Source of the DNA: Calycina herbarum
Lineage: Eukaryota; Ascomycota; Leotiomycetes; Helotiales; Pezizellaceae
DNA: 64,000 nt
NCBI GenBank assembly: GCA_001414485.1
Contig: LLEY01000114.1
Location: 1-64,000, forward strand
Direction: 5' to 3'
The position numbers and the translations under genes are program-made. Within the stretch, counting starts at the first letter, position 1; each line of letters opens with the position of its first letter. The notes beneath the pieces were generated by a model, which did not search any database, was not told the origin of the DNA, and saw nothing but the letters and a program-made list of their open reading frames with translations. Of this stretch, positions 38,292-49,842 are shown piece by piece.

Positions 38292-39205
38292 AATTTGTTC
38301 TCACGCTAAGCAGGAAAAAAGTCTCGCTAAAAATACGCGAGGTCTAGTTAATACGAGGGTGTGGAATAAGTAGAATTGAGGAAAGGCTCCTGAAAAGACA
38401 GTTGGAAATGAAGATTACTAACTATATATTTAATCTAATAATATTATCCTTCGAAGTCTAAGGCTATGGAATTTCTCTCTTTAAGTTTTATATTAGTTTT
38501 AATACCTTATCTAAATTTCTACAAATAATTTTAAGATTTGAAAATAGCATTCTTAACTATTTATTTATAATATATTAAGCAAGTTATAATATAAAAGAGA
38601 GTATAGTAACTTATATATATATATTATAGAATAATACGTAAGCTTATATTTCTACTGAAACTTTTTATTTACTTTTTATTTACTTATAGAATCAGATAAG
38701 CGAAACTTGAAGAATAGTAATAATCTACTATTCTTTTATTAAACAGATATAATTATTAACTAATATAATAAAGAAGCTCTATATAAAGTTTATAAGAATT
38801 ATCTAGAAATTCTAAGAATACATTCTTCTCTATTCTATTTTAAAAACTAATAAGGGCAGTATTATACAAAATAGTACTATTAGAATAGTAGATATATGTT
38901 TTTAAAGCTGATATTATCAATGCTACAAATGAAGCTATTCACACTTTATTACCCTCTATTACAAGTATACCACTTGCTCTACTACCTAAGACGGAGCTTA
39001 AACATCTTTCTAAGAAAAGAGTTTAAACTTAGTAAGTCACTGCAATATACTATGGTGATATAATATTCCAAATAATATTGCCCTTACTGAAATCAACTAT
39101 TTAATTCAGGAGGCTCTAATTGACGGATTTTGGTGGCAGAAGTTGTCCCATTTTCCATGTCAAAATCATGTCTTCAACTCAATCTATCTCTTTGTTGCCA
39201 CCGGG
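38292..39205. other. AT-rich tail of the transposon block
   Basis: Very AT-rich, with poly-A/T and TATA runs, and few CA dinucleotides up to about 39050. It looks like older RIP-mutated sequence that I cannot assign. Composition becomes normal just before the 3' end of the CorA-like gene. Confidence 0.6.
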
Positions 39206-41298
39206 CTAAGTTGTGCCGTACGAAAGAAGTGACAAACGACCAGCCGATCGCAGAAGCCCCGTCTCCGAGGCAGATCCCCTGCCAGTTTCTATATCATCTT
39301 CCCATCCCCAGTTCAAACTCCGTCTTTGTTGCCACCAGACCGCGAAGTACCATACAAGAATAGTGATAAACGTCAGCGGCAAGGATACTGCCGCTATAAG
39401 CCACCAATCCTCGGAAAATTCAAGTTTGTTTCCATCAGTGGATTCCTTTACAAACTGCGTCGAAAAGATCCCCTACAAGTTTCAGTCTCAAGTAAGAAAT
39501 ATTAGAGGGAGAATTTGCGTGCTTACTGCAACCAATGTGGTTGGTAGAAACAGAACCCCTATAAGGGCGATAACTTTGACTGCTGCTGCATCAGAAGTCC
39601 CTTTTTCTGCCAACTTGCGCATTACAATATTCTCTTGAAGAGACTGTTGAGTAAGGATTTTGCTATCCTCGACCCTCTGTGGGTTCTCATGAGCTAACAA
39701 GTCTGATAACTAATAAGCGTTAGCAAACAGCATAATACTATGATTTTATAACCTTACAAGTGATGCTGTACCCTGGACCGTTTTATGGAGAGTGGCTGCC
39801 TTCTTTTGATACAGTTCGACCTCCCGCAGGCTATCTCTCAGACTCGAGGCAATACAGTCAGGGTTCCACTCGACAAAAGGCGCTGTACTTTGATACTCTT
39901 GTGAAATCGTCTGGATTGTATCGACTGCCGAGTCAAATATCGTGAATAAGTCAAGTACCTGGTCCTCAACCACTTTCAGAATTTGGCGATCCTCGAAAGT
40001 GATATTTATCTCGATCAATCCTCTCGATCCTTCTCCAACATTCGCCGCAATAACATTATTTGATTGATCTGTGGCACGCTTGACAAGACTTTCGATATAC
40101 CATCTCCATTTATTCAAGGCACATGCAATGAGAATACTATGAAGCTCGAACGGATTCTCGGCTTGACTGCCACTCCTCGGGTCAGAAAGCGTTTCCATAT
40201 AGGTTTCAACTTTTGCTTGAAGGTCCTTTGATGGGGAAATTAATATCCACGTCTGCTTGCCATCTTTATACTTCTGATAAATTGCAGTCTGGCGAACAGA
40301 CCAAGACTCCCTGGGTGGTGCAAAGCCATTAAGTTCAACATAGCGAATCCCATATGCACACTCTGTAGATGTGTTAGTCAATATTGAGATGGCTTCGCGC
40401 ATAAAAAAAAGACCTATCCTCAAACATTACTGGCACCTCAGATACAAAATTCGATTCAAACAGCTTTGCTAGCTGTGTATGAGGATTAGATACCCACAAA
40501 ATCACAACTGCTGTTCCGGATCTTGGCGATGTTTCTTTTTCTTGCCTATCTTGAGACAACCAGAAACAATGAGAGAGAACTGACCTAAATTGGGAAACGT
40601 GTAACTGCTAGAATTAGGTAACTTTGGGTTGCCTCTCTGGAAGCGGCAATGCGTGTGTCCAATATCGTGCTCACGTATTTTCCAACCAAACCTAAGTACA
40701 AACTCCTCAAATACCACATTTGACTTTATGAGTGCTTGAAACAAATCACGGGTAAGTAGCAAAGCACTGTTGGAATTTTTCTGGCGAATAAAGCTGCATT
40801 GTGGTTAGATACGAAGTTGAAGCTTCAATTCAAACACTAACAAGATATGAATAGGGTTGTCTTCCTTTGATCAAAAGTTAGTCGGACGAGACGGAGAGAG
40901 AAAGGTTCGTGTGACAGAAGAGAGCATACCCTATGTTAAGCAATATCCCACAATTTTCCTACTTCCGTTATTTTTTTGGGCCATGCTTCTGGAACTACCC
41001 CGGGAGGAATCTCTCTCGGGGTTTCGAAATCCCTTGAGTCTTCTGACTGTTTCTCTTTCGCAGCAAAGAACTCAACCCAAGATCTATCCCCATTGTCGCT
41101 AAACAACCTCTCTCGTTCAGCAAAAAAGGCAGGTTCATCTTGTATTAGTGGAAGATGGTTGAAGTTGTTCAAAATGGCCCTCGGCGTTGAAGAAGCCCTG
41201 CAGTTGTGCCTCGGATACATTCTCCACTTTCTCGCGGTTCTGTTTCGAGTATAGGAGCTTTTTCTTGAAGGGGCATAGGAGTGGAATGCCATATTCAC
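39206..41298 (-). CDS. CorA-like transporter-domain protein (fungal accessory family), 5' half uncertain
   Basis: The 3' half is solid. Exons ~40362-39758, 39709-39527 and 39472-39206 join in phase across 48- and 54-nt introns, ending TAG at 39206. This part holds GIRYVELNGF...WSVRQTAIYQ, a helical segment, then DLLAHENPQRVEDSKILTQQS. Next come two membrane helices, VKVIALIGVLFLPTTLVAG and WWLIAAVSLPLTFITILVWY. The layout resembles CorA-type channels, but the GMN signature loop is absent, so Mg transport is not implied. Upstream coding-like pieces near 40793-40589 (ALLLTRDLFQALIKSNVVFEE), 40581-40410 and 41290-40950 fit the family, yet phases do not all close and two frames look protein-like at 41.17-41.29 kb. 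Start and 5' exons are provisional and the gene may be damaged. Confidence 0.62.
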
Positions 41299-42302
41299 GG
41301 GAGTATCATACCTCTTTTGCTTGATGAGTCAAATATACCTGGGTGTTGAGTTGAATGAGGCTGGACACGATAAAAACCCCCCACGCTAGCATCGTGGTAG
41401 ATACAAAGCCCACTGGAACAGCCTACAGGCGTAGGGGTGGCTGTGACCGTGTTCCAAGACGCCCGACAGCCATGTGATGATATATTGGTCGCAACCGCCA
41501 CGATAAGATCTTTCCACTACGCAATGCAAACATCGACATGGGACCAGTATTACAGTTTCTTCCAAACACCTACCTCGACGAAAGCAAGTTGAAGAAGTTG
41601 TTGGTGACCAATTTTGGACAGGGAAACTTCCAAATGCAGGTAGGAAAAATAACAAACGAAAAGCAGCGAATATATAGGCAACGACTGCTGACAATCAACA
41701 AGTTCAAAGCTGGCTTCTGGACGATTAAAGCCCCTCGGCCTCTCGCTGATGTAAGATCAAACGGATATTCGTCAAACAGAAATATAATTGACCAACAGCC
41801 CAGGCCGAGATAGAGAGCATTGAGCAGCCGGGGGAGTACTGAGATCTAGACGAGGAGTAATTCTTGGGGATGGGGGCCTTCGATCGAACAAGTACCTTGG
41901 TGTTGAAATTGTTCTTTCAAGTACAAACTTGATGGCCACAGGGTGGCATCACGCTCTTTTTTTCTGCAGTGTAACGGCGAGAAGCCACAGGACGGGGAAA
42001 TGTAGGCAATATCTCCGTACCAATACAATAAACAGAGAGTTCATTCAATCCTATTCTGAGCTGGTCCTAATTTTGATTTTGGTCCCTCTATTTAGATGCA
42101 CGCTTAGCGAGTCGTTTCGACTTTGCTTTAAATCATTAAGAAGTGGAAAGAAAGTTCAACGAAACATGTCACAACTTGTGCGGAAATTTCTCAAGATTGA
42201 AAGCTGTTTACACGCGGAGTCTACTTGAAAACTCTTATCTCAGGCCGTATATGCAACCAGGCCACCTGAGCCACAGTCGTTGTAGCACACGACACTGCTT
42301 CT
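41299..42302. other. spacer upstream of the CorA-like gene
   Basis: No gene supported. Short frames such as 41538-41813 (plus) and 41386-41694 (minus) overlap each other and lack domains. Confidence 0.45.
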
Positions 42303-42459
42303 ACAGGGACGAAAAAAACGTCCGTATTTGTTCCCCCCAAAAAATGGCCTTTAAATGGAGAATAACAGATGCAGCTTTGATGTGCCGTTAATTATATCTT
42401 AATGATTCCTTCTAGAATTTTTTGGTATTTTTCCGACCTCTTTTGGAAGTACTCTCTAC
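42303..42459 (+). repeat. partial copy of the foldback/MITE-like element
   Basis: Starts AGGGACGAAAAAAACGTCCG and continues with the same internal landmarks as the next unit (CTTTAAAT, CAGCTTTG, TTCTAGAA, GTATTTTTC, CTCTTTT). It lacks the closing inverted end. It lies head to tail with the complete copy. Confidence 0.75.
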
Positions 42460-42686
42460 GGGGACGGAAAAAACGTCCGAATTTCCTCCCTCGAAAGATG
42501 GGTTTAAATTAGAAATAAAACTACAACACAATCATTGAAAAATATACAGCTTTGTTCTATTATTGATTAGCTATTAAAGATTCATTCTAGAAATTTTTGT
42601 TATTTTTCTGAGCTCTTTTAGATATACTATTGTCGTAATAGTGGGGTTCTGCGCAGGAGGAAATTCGGACGTTTTTTCCGTCTCCC
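42460..42686. mobile_element. foldback / MITE-like element, ~227 bp
   Basis: The left end GGGGACGGAAAAAACGTCCG plus AATTTCCTCC is repeated in inverted orientation at the right end (42656-42686), a terminal inverted repeat of about 30 bp with one or two mismatches. Each terminus is itself a small palindrome (GGACG...CGTCC around an A/T run). The interior is AT-rich and non-coding. No target duplication is clear. Transposase family unknown. Confidence 0.78.
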
Positions 42687-43033
42687 AAAATCTCGGTGAG
42701 CCTAGTCTGTCTACAGTAAGAAAAATACTTTAACCAAAGTTCCTAAAGAAATGTTTAAGATGATGAGTAGAGAAGGCACTGTTCGCTAGCTTAGGATGAG
42801 GGATACTCAGCTTCAAGAGATTGTTGAGCTTGCATTCAGTTGCGACCGAAACTGTGAAGTAGAGAGGGGCGAGGTAGCGAGCGCGCCAATTATGAGGGTG
42901 GGTTGGAGGGGCGGTCGGGGGGATCAATAACGACAGAAAACAATTTATTTGCGATTCAATTCAACTACAATACCTTAAACAGACGTGTATCTCTTTTTCT
43001 CTTCCTTGCTAACGAACATAGTTTATATACGCA

Positions 43034-45823
43034 TCATTTGGTTCCTGGGACGAAAGCTGACGCGATCGATATTTGCCCTCTTCCTTGCACTTCCCCGCCG
43101 GCGGGGTATCTCGCCTCCCATCTCAAATTTCGGTCGTTCACAATCATGACGAGTTCAAATTTGACATTGTAATGTCTTCTTGCCCTCTCGTTATCTTCCA
43201 GTTCAACCGGCTGGATGAGGTTTTTCTCCTTCAGGAATGTCATGTCAGTCTCAATCGTACCCACCCGCTTAGCACCTGCGTAATTAAATCAAGGTTGTCA
43301 GCTAGAAATGAAATTTTGACGACCTCCCCATCACGTACCTTTATTTTTCTTATGATTACCTCGATAGTGCGATTCCATTTTATCATCAGAGACAAAGAGG
43401 ACTTCTTCACATTCAAAACGAGTCCTTTTCTTTGCATCGAAGATGTAGAAAACCGGAATGGAATACTCTTTGTAGCTTGGAATTTCCTCTCCCTAAGCAA
43501 TTGATCAGCACCTCAAGATATATCACATGCAAGCAGTTCAGAATACTGACCTTCTTAATCAGCCAATCGATGGTATTCTTGAGATATGGTATCCCATCCA
43601 AACGATCGTAGTATGGTTTTATTCCTACATGCGCAGGGATCAATTCGGGATTGAAATCCTCGTGAACACGGAAACCATAGCTGGAACGACTAATACGCTT
43701 CGGGCCATCTCTCTTATTGAGAGCTCGGAGAACGGCACCAGAAGCAACAGCAGGTTCACTTTTATGATTAGCTTAATAGGAGTTATATTTCTGAGGAGCA
43801 CATACGGAGAGTTTGGAAGGACCAATGCGATATCATCTTCCCGATAATTTCGTAACCAAGCTAGTTCATTTTTCAAATAGGACCGCAGAGAAGGAGAACC
43901 AGCAAAGCCTCCGATAAGAATCACTTTCTATAGAACGTTAGAAATTAAATCATATTATCCTGAGCGAGATTTGTCGCAAACCGTCACGTTTATCCTTTTG
44001 ATCTTGGCAAGTTCGAGTTGTTTCGCCATAAGTGCACTGATCTTTTCCAAGACAGGGAGGAATATTCCTTCAAGGTCCGCACTATATTGGCTTGTCAGCA
44101 AAAACGGTTGCTACGGCTGATTTTTGTGATAGCTGACGTTTTCATATTGATCTGGTTCCGGCTAAGATTCTTCGCAGAATTGGCTTTGATGCCTTGTATC
44201 CATACCAGATCTTTGACTTTTAGTTTGGTTATGTCAATTCTTCTTTTCATTCCATTCTCAAAAAGAACCACTTCCTTGTCGATGATGCCTTGCATAGTTA
44301 AGCCGTTGCTTTCGAGATAGTGCTCGTCTTCTAATCTGGTACGCACATGCTCACGGAAAGCTTCGTTGAGATAACTGGAACCACAAAGTGCACCTTCTTC
44401 GTTTAGCAAAGGCAACATAAATATGAAACTCCAATTGATAACTTACCTCCCGCTTCGACGCCCTCTGATTTTAGTCTCAAGGGATAGGTTTGATCAACTG
44501 TATAGGTTACCGCATCAACAGTTCCTCCACCGGCATCAAGAAGGACAAATGATTCCTCGGGCTGCATATGTTAGCATTCGAGGATCTGCTACTGATTCTC
44601 TATAAGAATACGAGCCACTCACTAAAATAGTAGTGGTGCCTGCAAGCACGTAAGCAGCAGCAGCTTCGGGCTATAGAGAATCTCGGAGTTAGTATTGGTC
44701 TTGCCATATCTAAAAGTATAGAGATAGAGGTCGAGGAACAAAATGGGGTCGCAGTCCTCTTCAGACAATCCGAGGGGGGGGGGGGGGGGGGGAATAGGAG
44801 AATACCCACCTCCGAGACAACGAACAGATTATCGACACAATCGTTCTCTACACTCCCAAAACCAGATTCCCGTATGGCTCGTTCCATGTTTGTTTGCATT
44901 ATTCGGCACGCCTTGGGTGTCCATATAGGCGGCACACAGAGAACAAATTCGACAGGGCAATTGTCCGTGTAGCCATGGTTTTGTGTTAGTTCTTCCCTCG
45001 CATGAGAAAACAAATACTTGAGGTAGTCTGCAATGACATCCTCATTGTCTTTGATAATCTTCTTCTTCTTCAACAACTTTAAATTCGGTTCGAGGTCGAC
45101 TCGGATCCTTTGGGTGAGTTCACTTTCGTCCAATAGCAGTTTGAATCTTGCCATCCGCCTGTTTTGATTTCGGTTTGTGTCTGGGTATTGAAGTTGTGTC
45201 TGGACTTGATACCCCCAGTATGTATCTTTGTTCCCTTCATCGTCCTCCTCGTCCGCATCTTCCCCTTCTTCCTCTTCTCTATCCCCCAATTCTTGGTCTC
45301 CGTTCTCGTCTCCGTTGTGCATGTGGACGTCCTCATCCTCAATTGGGGTGCTTTCGGATCGTTGCTCTGCATCCATAAGCGAGTGGTTCAGATACTCTTG
45401 CTTCGGATACCAAATCTCAGTAGGCACCTCGTTTCTGCTTTCCATAAGTCCATAGCGAGGCTCCTCAGGAAAATTGATAATACTCTTGATTTGGTCCTGG
45501 TAAAGGTGAGGGTTCAATGTCTCATCGTCCTGGGTATCTCTCGGCAGTGCAACAAAGGAGATGGATGAGAATGTCGTTCCGAAATCGATAGCCACAATGA
45601 AGCGTTCCTTACTTGTAGATTCTTCCGATTGAGTATTGTCAACGGGCATATCTAGGTCCACAGACATTTCTCGGATCATCGAATCTCCTCGTAAAGTTGC
45701 AGTCGTGGCTGTGGATTCTCGTTCGTTGTAGAATGGGGACTCGTTTCTCGGTACTCGTCTTTCTCCAGCTAGGCGGAGTTCAAAACTCCGGAAAGATGTC
45801 AAGTGGGGGGTATCAATATCCAT
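43034..45823 (-). CDS. Hsp70-family ATPase, HSPA12-like, with acidic insertion
   Basis: An actin/Hsp70-fold nucleotide-binding protein of the divergent fungal HSPA12-like group; client and role unknown. Nine exons (45823-44810, 44670-44623, 44561-44447, 44396-44138, 44081-43988, 43927-43806, 43758-43551, 43492-43339, 43275-43034) close in phase with no stop, giving 751 residues. The phosphate-1 loop is VAIDFGTTFSSISF at about 77-90, the phosphate-2 loop is LLDAGGGTVDAV at about 361-372, and the adenosine motif is VILIGGFAGSPSLRSYL. A highly acidic stretch rich in Glu/Asp at about 163-200 interrupts subdomain I. A basic tract after RGNHKKNKG precedes the C-terminus. The second exon is only 48 nt. 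Some donors (GTCAGC, GTGGGT) are non-consensus but phase and homology require them. Confidence 0.9.
44774..44792. repeat. 19-base G homopolymer inside intron 1 of the Hsp70-like gene
   Basis: An uninterrupted run of 19 G (C on the gene strand), located between donor 44809 and acceptor 44671. The exact length may be affected by sequencing error. Confidence 0.85.
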
Positions 45824-46351
45824 AGTGATGATTGAAACTTTGGTTGTGTAAAAGATGAGACATCTGGGGGATTCTGGAGTTTAAGGCTCGACGTCTCCTC
45901 AGCAACCTTCTTCAGATGGCGAGCAAACAATTGAGTCATACAAACGCCATAGAACAACAGGAAGTAACCCTACATTATCGATAAAACAACCCCCCGTTTT
46001 TTAGCGCCGGCGCGTTGTACGTCTTCTGCAATAATCGCGTCTCATTCGCGCCAACCCTTTAGGCGAGGCGTTCCGGACTTGCGCGATAGGCTCAGTTTAA
46101 TGCAGCCAACCCGTTCGGTAAGGATTTATTAACTGCAACAAGGCACCAAGGCAGATTCGTTAATCCCCATTCCTTGGTAATCGTTGGAAAACGCCTAGCC
46201 TTACGCTGGAACCAAAAAAGTTGGCACAGAACAGACAGAGACTTCAATTGTTCAATTGACCAGTAACTCCGCGCCACGAGCCAAATCTTCATTTTGGTTG
46301 GTGCAAAGCGAATTTCTCTCCGTCAATTAATTCCATCGCGAAACATTCAGA
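45824..46351. promoter_or_regulatory. divergent promoter, Hsp70-like gene / unknown gene
   Basis: 528 bp shared by two genes transcribed away from each other. It contains the 10-bp palindrome GCGCCGGCGC at 46004-46013 and a GC-rich patch after it. I found no canonical heat-shock element array (nGAAnnTTCn) that I would defend. Confidence 0.5.
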
Positions 46352-48606
46352 ATGGGCAAGAGAAGAAGGCCCCCCGCGGTCCCTCAAAGGGCCGTTTGGG
46401 ACCACGACAGCCAAATAGCACTTCTCGGATTGCTTGATTTTTGTATCAAACACAAACATGTTTTTCCTTTCAAGCAAGACTTCGTTGCCGGTCGCCTATA
46501 TCCTACTAAACCTACTGAACTTCCACCAACACCTTATAGTTGGGAGCAGATCATTCGCAAACTTTACTCATTATGGGGGAAGTACGGCAAAGACGATTCC
46601 CCAAACAAAGAAGAGATACTCGACAAGGGTTCGGTGTGCTTTGCCGAGTGTGCCATTACTGTAGACCAGAGGGCACTTATCCAATCTGAACTGGAGCGAT
46701 TGGAGAAAGAACTGAGCCCGGTACCATGATCCTCCACAAAAGCCCTCTGGAAAAGTACCATTCTGACTTTTTATCAGCGTAGTCCTCCGAGGGTGCGCGA
46801 GAGTCCTGTGACCAGAGAAGTCACAGATGTAAGCTCTTTCACAATTGAGAGTTTTAACGGCTTGGAGAACTATACCTCTGACGACAATCTAAAATGCACA
46901 AGCTCTCAGACTCCAAGATCGCAAAGGTATCAGACACGAGAGCTTTCGATACTGTCAAGAAAAAGAACCGAGACACCCAATTACATTTCTCTCGAAGACG
47001 AAACTCCCAAAAAGCAACCTCGACATGCCAAAAAAGTTGTATGTACTCAGATTCAATGTAATAAATTGATGAACTGTCTAATATGAAAGAACAACAACTA
47101 ATTGCTCCATGATAGGCCCAAAATATCTACAAAAAACAAAGGTTCCACTCTAGGGAAGAAATTTTGAAGCTTGAGGAACACCGACTGGATGAGCTTTCCA
47201 GAAATGACGAGCTCGACACCACTCCTGAACTCGGGCTACATAGGACGAAAGACGAAAGTAGGGTATCGGACACATTCTTCTACGAAAATGACGAAGTCTC
47301 CCCTCTAAGGCTGACAAGTCGGACTCAAGAACTACAAGAAGACCCCGGACCTTCTCCAGCCAGCCTCGAAAGAATGAACAAAGCTGCCTTACGCAAAAAA
47401 GAAGAGAAAATCACAGAACTCGAGCAAATAATAACCTCACATGAAGAGAAAGCCGTTGAACTACGAAACAAAATAGACTCATTCAGAGCAGTACAAAATG
47501 GAGATGCCCAACAAATCGTGTTCCACTTGACTCAAGAAGTCCAAAGTTTGAGAATGGCAAAGGAAGGGTATCTGAGAATTGGTAAGTTTGCTGCACTCAA
47601 GGGAAATTATGGAGCAGCTCGCAAAGAAATGAATATGGAATTACAAGTTGCAGGTATCAGACATCATATGAAAAACATAGTTGGGGCTTTTGACGACGAA
47701 ATCACCCTTCGATACCCCGGCCCTAACCCTACAGCTGGTCTTCGTGCCTTGTTGTCATCTAGCTTCAAATTGGATGACCAGGTTTGGTTGGAGAAGGAGC
47801 AGTTTGACGAATTCTTGTCCAATTATACACCATACTCTTTTATCGAAACGCTGATGGGAGCCGCTGTTTGCACTTGGGTCCTCGAATCAAGCTTCCCGGA
47901 TTTTGCAAAACCAGCCAGAAGTTTGGACTTGGGTGAAACTTATAGGAAACTACTCGTAGCTCAAGGTAAGTGCAATCTTGACCCATTCTACACTTGCTTC
48001 TTTTCTCCCAAACTCATCAGGTACTTAGGTGACTGCGCTGCACTTCGAAATCTGGACCTTGCAGCACACTACGACTTAATAAACACGCCGCGTTTCCAGA
48101 AACTTCTCAACGAAGAAGCTGAAAACCTAGCGGCATCTCTCTCCAAAACTCTATCCCCATTCTTCCCTCGCGATGCCGAAGAATCTGACAACAACCTCTT
48201 TGAGACCTGGTGTGAGGATGAGCTTACTTGGAAAGAACGCCGAGAACACATGGTTGATATGTTCAATGGCTCGCTAACGATGAAATCAAACTCTCTTCTT
48301 ACTCCCGAACGATACGAACTGACTAATTATTCAAATGGTTCTCTCTTCGATCCATCAAGTATGAAAATTGATGGAGGACAAGTTGATGTTTTGGCTGGTG
48401 GTTCCAAAGTGAAGCACTGTTTGCATGTTGCAATCAAAGCAATCGCTGGAGAAGCAGTGAAGGACGGGTGCTCAATTGATGAAGCAATAGTACAGTCCAA
48501 GAACTTTACTCACGTCAATAGCGGGCAAAATTCCGGAGCATCATCAGCCACCATTCTTGTCAAAGCTGTTGTTGTTGTAGGGGGGCCGGAAGAGACGGGA
48601 CTTTGA
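46352..48606 (+). CDS. hypothetical protein with helical N-terminus and coiled coil
   Basis: I do not recognise the family. Four exons (46352-46720, 46778-47038, 47116-47965, 48029-48606) splice in phase to 685 residues. The last intron is 63 nt and has no stop, so it can be missed as coding; GTAAGT...TTAG supports it. The N-terminus starts MGKRRRPPAVPQRAVWDHDS, then a Trp-containing helical module (ALLGLLDFC, YSWEQIIRKLYSLWGKYGK) reminiscent of SANT/Myb-like folds. Next is a charged disordered region, a coiled coil near KKEEKITELEQIITSHEEKA, and a long alpha-helical C-terminal domain with TWCEDELTWKERREHM. The basic N-terminus suggests a nuclear protein; that is inference. Confidence 0.75.
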
Positions 48607-49842
48607 ATGTTGGCACTAGATAAACATTACAATACCTAGGTTTACTTTTTACTCCTACTTATTGGCCAGCAACTGAAAGGTTCTGGGAAAGTTCCCGGTA
48701 GCCGGCTTACGAGGCCATAGCCCGGGGTGTATAGGTGCCATGCCTGCTGTCTATTTCCTCCAGGTTGAGCTTGTGCTCGTGTTACGTTCACACATGGTTC
48801 ACCAAAATCTACCTTCCAATTCGACGAAAACGAAAGTTCGAGAGAGTGTACGGACGAGCTACAGAGAGGTTAACAAGAATGTAGTTCGTGTATATTTGCA
48901 TAAGTACATGTCCAACCTGGAGGGGATATGAATATTTTGATTTCTGTCCTACTGACTAATGTTTTCTTCGCTCGCTTCCTTCTTTTCCATTCCCTTCTTC
49001 TTTGCGTTGATTATGATTATTAAGAAATTATAGCTGGATGAATTTGTCCTCAATTATGAACAACCGTAAATGTATTTGGCTGGTCCGAATTTGGATTGGC
49101 TTTCGACTGGGCATTGGCTAGTGGTAACAAATTTGATCGACGATAATTCTAGGGGGACATCCAGTTCTACTGTAGCCTCCACCATTCGTGTGCCGTCAGT
49201 ATAGCTTTATCAAACCGACGCCCTAGCCTGTTCATTGCGGGAAAGTTCCTGCTGAAATAAAGCTACAGTCTGAGCTGAGCCTGCAATTTTACATTCTAAG
49301 CCACTAGTTTTGAAGTATTGAACGCTTTGCGCCTTCAAAGTAACATCAACCCCTCTCAACGCCCGAAGTCTACTGAATAAAGCAATTGGAAGCTCGAGGC
49401 GATTGTTTCTAGCTAGCTCTCGAATTGCGCAAGTCTCACTTCGGTCCATAGACGCGTTGTCAAATCCCGCCGTGGCCTCTGCGGGGGCGAAGAGCCGCAT
49501 GAGACGTGAGGGCGGAGCCTCTTTTGTATTGGACGATAACAAAGTCGACCGCATCAATTGGCTCTCACATTCTGTTGTGCCTGTCTCAAAACACGAGAAT
49601 TCCCTCTGGCTTTCCCGTGTGTTCCCGCACCTTTCGTAATTGTCCAGGATATCAGCCCCCACAAAGCGATGGGGGTCAGCCACCAGGAATATATTCCTGG
49701 AACTATCAGAGACCTGGAGAGCCTCGTCTTGTTATGAAGATATGATATGATATAAACTCCGTTCCAGCGAAACTTGGAAGAGAAGAGACAGTGATCATTT
49801 CAACTTTCTCCTTTGCCACCCTCCACGAGGATAAATCGAATC
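48607..49842. other. spacer with one doubtful open frame
   Basis: Contains the possible minus-strand gene 49210-49683, listed separately. Otherwise T-rich sequence without recognisable features. Confidence 0.4.
49210..49683 (-). CDS. possible small hypothetical protein, 157 residues
   Basis: A single-exon frame starting MADPHRFVGADILDNYERCG. Its composition is ordinary, with balanced charges and several Cys, and is less biased than other non-coding frames in the window. No domain, signal peptide or membrane segment. It could be an orphan gene or chance; the only support is length and composition. Confidence 0.3.
   Translation of the reverse strand: MADPHRFVGADILDNYERCGNTRESQREFSCFETGTTECESQLMRSTLLSSNTKEAPPSRLMRLFAPAEATAGFDNASMDRSETCAIRELARNNRLELPIALFSRLRALRGVDVTLKAQSVQYFKTSGLECKIAGSAQTVALFQQELSRNEQARASV

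Noticed and set aside
39746..40423. Single 225-residue gene starting at 40423
   Set aside because: Its first ~20 codons run through a likely intron (CTAAC branch, CTACAG acceptor before 40362); it is an internal exon of the CorA-like gene.
41386..41813. Overlapping small frames on both strands upstream of the CorA-like gene
   Set aside because: No motifs or consistent start; likely promoter sequence.
45079..45568. Frames overlapping the acidic insert of the Hsp70-like gene
   Set aside because: The Glu/Asp codon run gives open frames in all phases; the true frame is fixed by the ATPase motifs.
47966..48028. Reading the fourth-exon junction of the 46352 gene as continuous coding
   Set aside because: The 63-nt stretch has GTAAGT and TTAG at its ends and its removal keeps frame; I treat it as an intron, though retention is possible.
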